A stretch of 64,000 nucleotides of DNA from Oscarella lobularis (Eukaryota > Porifera > Homoscleromorpha > Homosclerophorida > Oscarellidae): positions 558,001 to 622,000 of the forward strand of contig NC_089179.1 in assembly GCF_947507565.1 (NCBI RefSeq). The letters run 5' to 3'. Shown piece after piece: positions 1-8,860 of the stretch. The translations under genes were made by a program, and so were the position numbers. Under the pieces are notes generated by a model, which was not told the origin of the DNA, ran no database searches, and worked only from the letters and a program-made list of their open reading frames with translations. Each line of letters begins with the position of its first letter. The stretch's first letter is position 1.

Positions 1-30
1 GGCAATCGGCGTCGTCTCTTCTCTTTTCAG

Positions 31-2305
31 CCGTTCGACAAAAACTCGACGAAACGGGCGTTCGGTCTTTCGCCGATTTGTCTGATGCCGAAAAGACGCA
101 TGTAATTGACCGTGCAACGGCCGAAATTCGAAAACGCTCGACGTTCGCTGCTCTGAATCGGCGAATTTCGTCGACATTGGACAAGCACGTGCGCGAGCAC
201 GTGGCAACGGAAACAGGGGAAGAAGACCGACAAACCAGCGTCAAACTCCTTCGAGACGCCGTTGCCGATTCATCGGCCGCCTTGCTATCGCAATGGCCTG
301 ATCTTATTGAAAATATTCGCGGAAGCTGTTTCAATCGAGACCTGTCCCCCAAACTTCGATACCAAGTATGGAAGATTCGTTTGACGTCACAACGTCATGC
401 TGACGAGTATTGGCGAAAGCGACGACAACGACGCAGGGATCGAGAAGAGAAAACGGCTTCAAAACGAGATTTTGAAATTGGGCTAAAAACAGAAGGAATG
501 TTGCAGTCGTTTGGCGAAGAAACAATGGGATCATTATTAGTAAAAAATCACACGTGGATAAATGCAATGAAATCTGTTTTGTCATATTATGATGTGTGGA
601 GGAGAGAGAATCGAGATGAATCAGAACTTTCCGAAGCAGAGTACCTATTGGCTGTTCCATTGGTCAGCTGTGTCCTCACTGCAAATTGCACGGAACATTC
701 CCTACCGGTTCTCATCGAGATGTATATGACTCTGTTGGAAAGGAGACCCCTATCTTCAATGCCAATGAGTCAGGTAACGTTGTATTTTGTATGGGAGAAT
801 GTCTCAATTATTTGTGAGTAGAGTAAGAGTGCAGCAAACGAACTTGGTCATAAGGTGGAATCGCTTTTGAAAGTGAACGATCAGGAGTTGCTTGAGGGGC
901 TGCAATCATCTCTCGCCAACCCAAGTGCATCAAGAGATGACGTCCCCTTCTACAAGAGACTAAGGAATCTTTTGCATCCGCCAGCCCGGAGACTGTTTGT
1001 TGGTGAGCTACGCGGTCTATTCTTCTGCCCTTAATTTAAATGGAGACGCGTTAAGGGTATTTATCTATTGACGTTGTTAGCTACGTATGGGATCAGTGTA
1101 TTATTGCTATGGGTGTTGATCTGCTACCGTGGTTCTGCGCTGGACTGTTGCTTTTAAACAGATCAGGACTACTTCAATGCCAAACGGTACGAGTGTGATG
1201 GTTGACTATAAAACAGATTCCTGCTAATATTTTTTGTAGCTCTCAGCCGTTGAACACTGGCTAGTGAATCATAGTTGTAAATTGAAAGCGAGGCAGTTTC
1301 AAACTTTGGTACTTTGGCTAGCGTTTCATATGTTTTGTTTCCGTATTCTGGACGATGTTAGATGGACGGTTGCTTTCATAAGGAAGTGCAGGAGAAAATG
1401 GGTCAGAAGTTTTCCAAGTCATTTGAACCTGTGACAGATCCGTGGGCAGGTGGGTAAATCAGAGAGTGCAACGTTTTTACTATTAATAATTGTAACTAGA
1501 TACCCACCTCTGGGATGAGTGGTTTAAGAAAAACGTCAAGCGAAACTTGGTGCAGCACAAAAAAATTCAAATGTCCAGTTGACTATTTTTGATCTTAGAT
1601 TGAGGAGAGACGACGTGCTGACGAAGAGGAAAGAAAGAGGTATTAGGCTGGCTTTTTATTGACTTACATGAATGTGTCTGGAAGAGTGATGGAAGCCAAG
1701 CAGAAGCGGGAGCTTGATCGCTTGGCGGAGCAAGAGAGAGAAAGGCAGGAACTTCTTGTTTTTGCCTCACTGATCATTATTAGCCCTGTATGTAGAAAAG
1801 CGGATGAAGAAAGGGATTTAGAGCAGCAGAAACTGAAGCGTGAACTGGAGACAGTGAGGTTCCTTATCCTTGGCAGTAAAACCCGTGCCACTCTATGTTA
1901 TTACAGGAACGGCAAAAGCGAACTGACGCTGAAGGAGAGTTGGAAAAGCAAAGCCAAGAGATGCAGATGTTGAAAGAGGTATTCTAGACTACACAAAAGT
2001 GCTATTGTTGTACGAGTCTTTTGCAGCGCCTAGCCGCTTTAGAGACCAGAAATTCGCGGCGACAGTCTCCGCTATCAAGAGGTTGGTTTGTTGACGTCAA
2101 TGAAACTCGACTATCACCACGTTTGATTTAGCTTCGTCTAGTCAGCATCGCGCATCAGTTGGGTCAACACAGTAGCGTGATTGCAATAGCTGTATTATTT
2201 TGCATAGGTAAATGGAAGTTTGGCTGGAAGTTTGGCTGAAGAACAGCAAATTCATTCTGAGGCAGAAGACGGAAATACAGACGACGCAGCAGAATTAAAC
2301 AGTTA
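31..2305 (+). CDS. TBC-like (RabGAP-fold) coiled-coil protein, 5' partial
   Basis: The window opens in an intron; the first visible exon begins after the acceptor at 29-30 and runs to 773. Further exons follow at about 822-1002, 1056-1186, 1239-1302, 1360-1451 and 1500-1543, then small charged exons to the stop at 2303-2305. The segment ending LSPKLRYQVWKIRL and a later LSIDVVSYVWDQCII, with a hydrophobic stretch after it, resemble the R-x-x-x-W and YVWDQ signatures of TBC RabGAP domains. The C-terminal third is rich in E, R, K and Q and reads as a coiled coil (EERRRADEEERKR, then AKQKRELDRLAEQERE). I did not see a clear IxxDxxR arginine-finger motif, so GAP activity is not claimed. I do not recognise a named orthologue. 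Internal splice sites in the coiled-coil part are approximate. An AATAAA lies at 2409-2414. Confidence 0.6.
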
Positions 2306-2408
2306 AGTTTGAATTTAATGAATAGAAAAGCTGTTCTACTTCGAACGCGCTGTACTGTAGCATCCCACGAACCAGGGCAAGACGGAGCGAATAATACTAC
2401 AGAAAATC

Positions 2409-2414
2409 AATAAA
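2409..2414 (+). promoter_or_regulatory. Polyadenylation signal AATAAA of the TBC-like gene
   Basis: AATAAA sits 104 bases after the stop codon of the TBC-like gene and only 6 bases before the last codon of the convergent CCDC86 gene, so the two 3' ends probably overlap. Confidence 0.5.
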
Positions 2415-2420
2415 GTTTCC

Positions 2421-2896
2421 CTATGATTTTCGAATCTTTTTCCACTGTTTTTTGCTCAGTCTTTTTAGCTTGGCTGGATTTCGAATCTGTCATTTAATTA
2501 ATTAATTAATTAATTACCAACAATCAAATACAGGTAAAGTTTTTCACTCACCACTTGAACGACTTCAGATTTTCGTTCATTTTCTTCTTTCTTCTTTTGT
2601 TTCTCTTCGATCCTCTTTCTTTTCTCCTGGACACAGATAGTAGTGACAAAATGAGTTATTTCTCTTTTAGGTCAACGTGCTTGCCTCTTTTTGTCGCGCC
2701 GCTTCCTCTTTCAAAGTCCGTTCGTACTCCTGCACGGCCTTTCTGTCTTCTTTCTGCTTCATTCTCTGTTTCCATCGAGAACGCGCCGATTTATCTTTGA
2801 TCATGCTCGACTTTCTAAAGAGACAACGCGTAAAAGTCCCCGCAACCAATTTACCTACTTGACACCGCCGTCTTTCCACGATTTCGCTTTGGTCAT
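2421..2896 (-). CDS. CCDC86: CCDC86/Cgr1-type ribosome-biogenesis protein
   Basis: Four exons on the minus strand: 2896-2859, 2814-2685, 2626-2552 and 2486-2421, joined in frame to 102 residues. The N-terminal KAKSWKD matches the (S)GxxWK motif of Cgr1/CCDC86, the middle is a basic coiled coil (SARSRWKQRMKQKEDRKA), and the C-terminus has ERKSEVVQV followed by IRNPAKLKRLSKKQW, close to the end of human CCDC86. The family is nucleolar and acts in 60S rRNA processing; this copy has the short yeast-like length and lacks the long vertebrate N-terminus. Intron 2 must begin with GC (donor at 2684-2683) to keep frame. The start codon is 67 bp from that of PEX13 on the other strand, so a shared promoter is likely. 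Confidence 0.85.
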
Positions 2897-2963
2897 GCTT
2901 GGGCAAATACGGGAGCACAGCGGGAAGAATATCAACAGATCCCGGCTTCCCGCAAGGACCCTC
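2897..2963. promoter_or_regulatory. Putative bidirectional promoter between CCDC86 and PEX13
   Basis: Only 67 bp separate the two divergent start codons. No TATA box is visible. Promoter elements for both genes must lie here or overlap the neighbouring first exons. Inferred from layout alone. Confidence 0.4.
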
Positions 2964-3995
2964 ATGACTTCGCCTCTCAAACCATGGGAGCAAGCCGGCA
3001 CAACGGCTTCGCAATCGGCATCAGTCGACTCATCGCGACCACCACCGCCGACAGCGCCTCGACCTCGACCGACCAGCTACACACCCACATCGTTCTACAA
3101 CCCAAATCGCTACACGCCATATAGCCCAATGTACGGCGGCAGTGGTATGTACGGCAGCGGCTACGGTAGTCCGTACGCGAGCTTCACCAACAACTATTCA
3201 CCGTACGGCTCATACGGTTACCGTCGTCCCGACGAAATGGGCGGCGCCGAAGCGAGCGAATTCGTTCGTCGCGCCGAAGAAGGCAGTCGCGGCGCCTTCC
3301 AATCGATCGAATCGATTGTTCACGCCGTCGGTTCGGTAGCCGCTATGTTGGATTCGACGTTTCACGCCGTCTATAGCTCGTTTCGAGCCGTTCTCGGCGT
3401 CGCCGATCATTTTAGTCGACTTCGCGGTCATCTCGTCAAAATCTTTTCCGCTCTTACCGTCGTTAAGATTCTCTTCTACGTCGTTGATGTACTCGCACGA
3501 TGGCTCGGTTTGAGGCGGCGTTCGACGACCGGGGGAAATCCTCTCGCCGACGAATGGAATGAGGCCGGTGGTGGAGGAGGAGGAGGAGGACGTGGAGAAG
3601 ATCAATCTATGTCGTCTTGGCCTTTTTTGATTTTTCTCGCAATTGCGCTCGGTGGACCTTTCCTCATCTGGCGTCTGATCAAATCGACCGTTGCCTCTTC
3701 GTCATCGTCGTCGTCGTCGGAAAATGACGACGACGACGAGGCGTGGGTGTCCGGCAACGGGGATCACGTCGTTGTGAGGGCGCTCTATGATTACGATGCC
3801 GGCAACGAGGACGAGTTGAGTTTTCGCGCTGGAGATGAAATGCAGTTGGCGCCGCGCGATAAACAACCGAAGGTACGCGGATGGGTGCTCGCCGCTTTGG
3901 CTGGGACGCGGGGTCTCGTGCCGAGTAACTACGTCAAGATATTGGGAAAACGGAGCGGGAATAGAAGTGGCACTAGTAATGGTGGGAATATGTAA
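2964..3995 (+). CDS. PEX13: Peroxin-13, peroxisomal docking-complex SH3 membrane protein
   Basis: Intronless, 343 residues. The start at 2964 gives MTSPLKPWEQAG, matching the KPWE motif near the N-terminus of PEX13; the open frame continues upstream to 2691 but that part overlaps CCDC86 and has no similarity. Order: a Y/G/P-rich disordered N-terminus, the conserved block EEGSRGAFQSIESIVHAVGS, membrane segments around LRGHLVKIFSALTVVKILFY and WPFLIFLAIALGGPFLIW, then a C-terminal SH3 domain (VVRALYDYDAGNEDELSFRA to GLVPSNYVKILGK). In the family PEX13 sits in the peroxisomal membrane with PEX14 and binds the PTS1 receptor PEX5 during matrix import. Acidic/serine and glycine runs before the SH3 are local expansions. 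Its stop is 12 bp from the stop of convergent GPN3. Confidence 0.96.
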   Translation: MTSPLKPWEQAGTTASQSASVDSSRPPPPTAPRPRPTSYTPTSFYNPNRYTPYSPMYGGSGMYGSGYGSPYASFTNNYSPYGSYGYRRPDEMGGAEASEFVRRAEEGSRGAFQSIESIVHAVGSVAAMLDSTFHAVYSSFRAVLGVADHFSRLRGHLVKIFSALTVVKILFYVVDVLARWLGLRRRSTTGGNPLADEWNEAGGGGGGGGRGEDQSMSSWPFLIFLAIALGGPFLIWRLIKSTVASSSSSSSSENDDDDEAWVSGNGDHVVVRALYDYDAGNEDELSFRAGDEMQLAPRDKQPKVRGWVLAALAGTRGLVPSNYVKILGKRSGNRSGTSNGGNM

Positions 3996-4007
3996 TTTAA
4001 CAAAGTT

Positions 4008-5159
4008 CTATTCTGCCACGTTTTCTGTTCTTCCTTCGTCTTCGACATCTTCTGCTTCCTAAACGAAAATTGTTTATAAAGAGTGGGGGATTAAATATTT
4101 TTTGTTTACGGGAAAATTGGTTCGTGGCTCGAGATCTTCACCGTATTGAATAGCAATGTCAATTTCGTAGAGGAGCCTGCCAATCGAGTCTTCGTCCTTT
4201 ACGTTTAGAGGCCGCAATTTGACGAGACTGTAGTCACTGATCTAACGTCATATTGATAAATAACAAAATGAAAACGCCTTAGCCTAGAAGTCTCACAAGT
4301 GATGCCAGGGCTCGGTTGAGACTGAAATACTTAGACGTCATATCGACTTTAATTTCATCTATCAATAAGTCGGTGTCGACGTCGAGATAGCTTTCTAGTT
4401 TTCGTTTTTGTTGCGCCGTGAGCAGATCCATTTTGGACATGACATTGACGTGAGGTATTTCCAGTTGAACCATCGCCGACATCGCTGTGAGAACGCCTGA
4501 CAGGAGTTTGGCTCCGTCGATGAGAAATTGGGAATCGACGAGAAATACGCCGCATATGCGGAAATCCCATCTGTGAAGTGTGTCGACGATTTGACGCATG
4601 ACGGGAATGTGAGTAAAAAGCTCGATTTGTCCTACGTATGGGTTTTAGGTTTGGGTTAGGGTTAGGGGGAACATTTGCCTGCCTGGACAGTCAATTAGGA
4701 AGTAGTCATCCTCGCCTTCGTCTAACTCATCACGCAGCCAATCAAGATGATTTACCAGATATCTAAATTTCAGATTATTAATTATTATTATTATTATTGA
4801 CTGATAGATGGACAAGCTACTCCATGCAGAAGACGAGTCCTCCATTGGGACCGAGTTTCAGCTCGTCGTCTTCCATCACATCGTCGAGATGAATCAAATC
4901 GCGAACGTCTAAACATGATGCGGTCTCAGTCATAGCAACTTGCAGCAGGTACGTTTACCTATGGATACAGTATAATTGAAGTGCTCTGCTGCTGGATCGA
5001 GATTGATGACTCGCACGAGGCGTCGAATCGTCTCGCAGTGGCGGACGAGAGCTGAGCAGTAGGTGGACTACAGAAACTTCTGTAAAAAACCCGATTCGAA
5101 ATTGGACACCGTACTTTTCCACTTCCAGCTGGCCCCATGACAAGTTGAGCATATCGCAT
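4008..5159 (-). CDS. GPN3: GPN-loop GTPase 3
   Basis: Seven exons: 5159-5115, 5067-4959, 4908-4821, 4762-4683, 4631-4297, 4241-4110 and 4058-4008, 279 residues. The start gives [15 protein letters not shown], with the P-loop GPAGSGKST split across intron 1. [11 protein letters not shown] (G2 region), the diagnostic GPN triplet in [28 protein letters not shown] (G3) and KMDLL (G4) follow, and the end is acidic. GPN3 with GPN1/GPN2 helps assemble and import RNA polymerase II. Intron 4 must use a GC donor (4682-4681) so that DCPG joins QIEL. The same intron holds degenerate telomere-like repeats (4640-4670). The gene converges on PEX13 with 12 bp between stops. Confidence 0.95.
4640..4670. repeat. 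Degenerate interstitial telomere-like repeat
   Basis: Within GPN3 intron 4 the plus strand reads TTAGGT, TTGGGT, TTAGGG, TTAGGG with small variations, i.e. four tandem units close to the animal telomere repeat TTAGGG. Confidence 0.55.
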
Positions 5160-5267
5160 TTTTGACGATAGCGTGCTTTAGACTACAGATGTTGGAGCGA
5201 ACAGAGGGATAACCAGCGTCAAAACATTTGCCATAGCTATTATGCTATATTAGAGCGTACTGCGGAC

Positions 5268-5275
5268 TATATAAA
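5268..5275 (+). promoter_or_regulatory. Possible TATA box of the first DAO gene
   Basis: TATATAAA lies about 95 bases before the preferred ATG at 5363. An in-frame ATG at 5279 is too close to this box to be in the transcript if the box works, which supports the downstream start. Confidence 0.4.
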
Positions 5276-5362
5276 AGAATGGGTCACTGGGCCAAAACAC
5301 GACTTTTCCGGGAGGTGACGCAGGGACTTCGAAGTCACGTGCGCAATCGTGTTACGACGAGA

Positions 5363-6942
5363 ATGGGCGAAAAGCGTATCGCTGTTATCGGGGCCGGGGT
5401 CATTGGCCTATCATCGACGATGCATCTGATTGCGAATTTGGAAAAAGACAATATTAGGCACGTCGTAGACGTCTACGCGTCCGAATTCACGCCCAATACG
5501 ACAAGCGATGGAGCAGCCGGACTTTGGGAACCTCTCCTTTGCGGTTCAAAAACGCCAGTGGAACAAGTCGAGTGAGGCAAATGCAATTAGACCTAGCTAT
5601 CGTCTATTTCGCTTTCGTCAAGTCACTGGGGAAGAGAAACGTACACTTGGCTGCGATATTTGAGAAAAAAAGACATAGCCGGGGAAATCGGTGTCGCTCA
5701 ATACTCTGGATATAATCTCTTCTCGGCCGAAGAATTTGATGTACAGTGTAGGGGTGGGGTCATGTATACGTAGATCTATTGACAAAACTTTTTAGGGAGA
5801 TCCTTTCTGGAAGGATTCCGTCATTGGCTATCGACGTGCCGTTCCAGCGGAATGGGAAGGCATCGATATGAATTTAACGTATAGCATTTTGCATGACGTG
5901 AATTTCAATATTTTTTCCTGGTTTTCTAAGCGTTGGCTACTATTTCGTGTCTATGATGGTGCAGGGGAATCGATATTGCAAATGGTTGACTGAAAGGTTT
6001 GACTACTCTTATTTCAGTTAGATCAACTCTCAAGATAACTTGGTTGATTTCTGCAGCTTACGAAGACGTTCTGCCATTCAATTTTACCAACGAAAAATCT
6101 TGTCTTTGTCAGAAGTAAAGATCTTGATATAAGTCTAAAGAGGAGACTAAAGAAATTTCGTGCACGAATTTCAGTTCTCAGGCAAATACGATCTAGTCTT
6201 GAATTGCACTGGAATTGGATCACATGATTTGCTGAATGACCACAAAGTTTATCCCGTCAGAGGACAGATAATGAAGGTGGCTAAGTTTGGCTCTTATGTG
6301 CGCGCTTTTGTCTCGATGCTGCTGTAGGTAGAGGCACCCTGGATTAAGAACTTCACAGTTGCCATGACTGAGGGGGAGGTTGCCTACGTCATTCCATGGT
6401 ATTTATGCAAAAGTGAAACTGTGTTCTATGTTGTAGTTTTTTTGTTAAGTGTTGATCATGTGGTTATCGGAGGAACGATGCAAGATGGAAATTGGAGTAC
6501 AGAATCAAGTCCCATAGATAGGGCAAGCATACTTGAAAAATGTTATCGGCTTGAGCCAAGTCTCAAAGTACGGCGCATGACGAGAAATACTCATGCGTTC
6601 ATTTTTTTGAGTGCAGAATGCTCGTATTGTTGGCGAGTGGACTGGTTTGCGACCAACTCGTCAGGAGTGCATTCGACTTGAACGAGAACAATGGAATTGT
6701 TCTGCAACATCTAGCTCCTTGCAGGTAGATCACTCAGTAATAAGGCGTTAGGACGCAATTGCGTTTAGGTTGTGCACAATTATGGACATGCGGGTGGCGG
6801 GCTCAGTCTTCACTGGGGCTGCGCTGCGGATGCAACAGATTTGGCCTATCAAGCGCTTGGCATCGTTCGCAGACCTTCTCTCGAACGTGACTACGCTTAT
6901 CAGTTCCTGCAGTCTGATAGCCATCTTAGCAGCAGACTTTAG
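5363..6942 (+). CDS. DAO: D-amino-acid oxidase, tandem copy 1, PTS1-tagged
   Basis: Ten exons: 5363-5571, 5623-5740, 5796-5878, 5931-5996, 6057-6114, 6175-6276, 6328-6398, 6450-6567, 6617-6724 and 6769-6942, joining without a break to 368 residues. FAD-binding Rossmann motif [13 protein letters not shown] at residues 5-17, then [54 protein letters not shown] and [16 protein letters not shown], all in family order; the substrate arginine context GLRPTR is present. The C-terminus is SSRL, a peroxisomal PTS1 signal. The enzyme oxidatively deaminates D-amino acids to keto acids, ammonia and hydrogen peroxide. Residues around HWGC favour DAO over D-aspartate oxidase, but specificity cannot be settled by eye. 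Start chosen by agreement with copy 2. Confidence 0.92.
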
Positions 6943-6968
6943 TTCCGCGTGTCGACATGTCCACTGTC

Positions 6969-6974
6969 AATAAA
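6969..6974 (+). promoter_or_regulatory. Polyadenylation signal AATAAA after DAO copy 1
   Basis: AATAAA 27 bases after the stop of copy 1 and only 50 bases before the ATG of copy 2. An equivalent signal follows copy 2, so it was duplicated with the gene. Confidence 0.55.
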
Positions 6975-7023
6975 CATTCTGTCCTGTTCATCCGGGACTT
7001 CCACAAGTGGCGTCGCAGCGAAA

Positions 7024-8813
7024 ATGAGCGAAAAGCGCATCGCTGTTGTCGGGGCCGGGGTCATTGGCTTATCGTCGACGCTGCATCTGATTGCAAATTT
7101 GGAAAAAGACCACATTAGGCACGTCGTAGACGTCTACGCGTCCGAATTCTCGCCTAACACGACAAGCGATGGAGCACCCGGGTTTTGGAAGCCTCGCCTG
7201 TGTGGTTCAAAAACTCCAGTGGAAAAAGTCGAGTGAGACCAATGCAATTAGACCTAGCTATCATCTATTTCGCTTTCTTCAAGCCATTGGGGAAGGGAAA
7301 CGTACGCTTGGCTGCGATTTTTGAGAAAGAAGGACATAGCCGGGAAAATGGGTGTTGCTCAATGTTCTGGATATCAATTCTTCTCGACCGAAGAATTTGA
7401 TGTAGGGTTTGTTATCAGTCATTACACTCACTCCACACCCTTTCCTCATGTTTTCAGTATTTTTTATGAGTGATAGGCTATTATGCACAGAATTAAACTT
7501 TACTGACAAAACTTTTTAGGGAGATCCTTTCTGGAAGGACTCCGTCATTAGCTATCGACGTATCATTCCAGAAGAACTGGAAGGCATCGATATGAACTTG
7601 AGGTATATTTACGTGACCTAAGAGCCATTTCAATCTTTTTTTGTCTTGGTACCTGAGTACCGAGACATAGTTTTCGGTTCTTCAAAGTTTGTACGCGCTG
7701 TATCAGAAAAACGGTCCTTTGCTTTTCTTTGCATTGATATTTTATTGATACACCTGTGATTTCATGCAAGACGAACCGAGACAGTTTTCCTATCAAAAAC
7801 TTGTTTTTTTAGCGTCGGCTACTACTTCGTGTCTATGAGGGTGCAGGGAAATCGATATTGCAAATGGCTGACCGAAAGGTTTGACTGCTTTTATCTCAGT
7901 TAGATCGGCTCCCAAGATAAATTGTTTTGATTTCTGCAGCTTACGAAGACGTTCTGCCGTTCGATTTTATCAGCGAAAAATCTTGTCTTTATCAGAGGTG
8001 AAATTCTCAATGAAAGTCCGAAGAGGAAACTAATATATAAAATTTTCAGTTCTCAGGCAAATACGATGTAGTCTTGAATTGCAGTGGAATTGGATCACGC
8101 GATTTGCTGAATGACCACAACGTTTATCCCGTCAGAGGACAGATAATAAAGGTGGCTAAATTTTAGCTCTTATGTTGTCTTAGTGCTTCTGTAGGTAGAG
8201 GCACCGTGGATTAACCACTTCACAGGTGCCACAACTGAGGAGGGGATTGCCTACGTCCTTCCATGGTAAACAAAACCGTTTCTATATCATGCTTTTTGTT
8301 TCTGATTCAAGTGACGATTACGTGGTTATCGGAGGAACGTTACAAGATGGAAATTGGAGTACAGAATCAAGTCCAGCAGATAGGGCAAGCATACTTGACA
8401 AATGCTACCGGCTTGAGCCAAGTCTCAAAGTACGTGTACGACGAGGAATATTTACGCGTCTATATTTTTGAGTGCAGAAAGCTCGCATTGTTGGCGAGTG
8501 GACTGGTTTGCGACCAGTTCGTCAAGAGGGCATTCGACTCGAACGAGAACAATGGAATTGTTCTGCAACATCTAGTCCCTTACAGGTAGATCACTCAGTA
8601 ATAAGGAGTAATAAGGCGTAGGGACGCAATTGCGTTTAGGTTGTGCACAATTATGGACATGCGGGTGGCGGGCTCAGTCTTCACTGGGGCTGTGCTGCAC
8701 ATGCAACGGATTTGGCCTATCAAGCGCTTGGCATCGTCCGCAGACCTTCTCTCGAACGTGACTACGCTTATCGGTTCCTGCAGTCTCATGACCATCTTAG
8801 CAGCAGACTCTAG
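7024..8813 (+). CDS. DAO: D-amino-acid oxidase, tandem copy 2, PTS1-tagged
   Basis: Ten exons with exactly the same exon lengths and phases as copy 1: 7024-7232, 7284-7401, 7520-7602, 7813-7878, 7940-7997, 8050-8151, 8195-8265, 8312-8429, 8478-8585 and 8640-8813; 368 residues ending SSRL (PTS1). Introns as well as exons resemble copy 1, pointing to a recent tandem duplication. The FAD motif [13 protein letters not shown] is intact. One difference falls in a conserved spot: copy 1 has SDGAAGLWEP and copy 2 has [10 protein letters not shown], in the segment that is AAGLWxP in vertebrate DAO. Other changes include PTRQEC to PVRQEG near the substrate arginine. No frameshift or stop is seen, so both copies look functional, possibly with shifted substrate range. 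Only 81 bp separate it from the copy 1 stop. Confidence 0.92.
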
Positions 8814-8828
8814 TCACACGTCGCTGTC

Positions 8829-8834
8829 AATAAA
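8829..8834 (+). promoter_or_regulatory. Polyadenylation signal AATAAA after DAO copy 2
   Basis: AATAAA 16 bases after the copy 2 stop and 27 bases before the ATG of the VARP-like gene. Confidence 0.55.
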
Positions 8835-8860
8835 CTATACTATTTATCCGGGACGTACGT

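Noticed and set aside
2691-2963. N-terminal extension of PEX13
   Set aside because: In frame but without family similarity, overlapping CCDC86 coding exons; the ATG at 2964 restores the known PEX13 N-terminus.
5279-5362. Upstream ATG for DAO copy 1
   Set aside because: It lies within a few bases of a TATA-like box and has no counterpart in copy 2; the ATG at 5363 matches copy 2.
5572-5622. A 30-nt mini-intron in the DAO genes
   Set aside because: I first considered an ultra-short intron ending at 5601, but an intron from 5572 to 5622 with GT-AG ends gives the conserved DHWGRETY frame in both copies.
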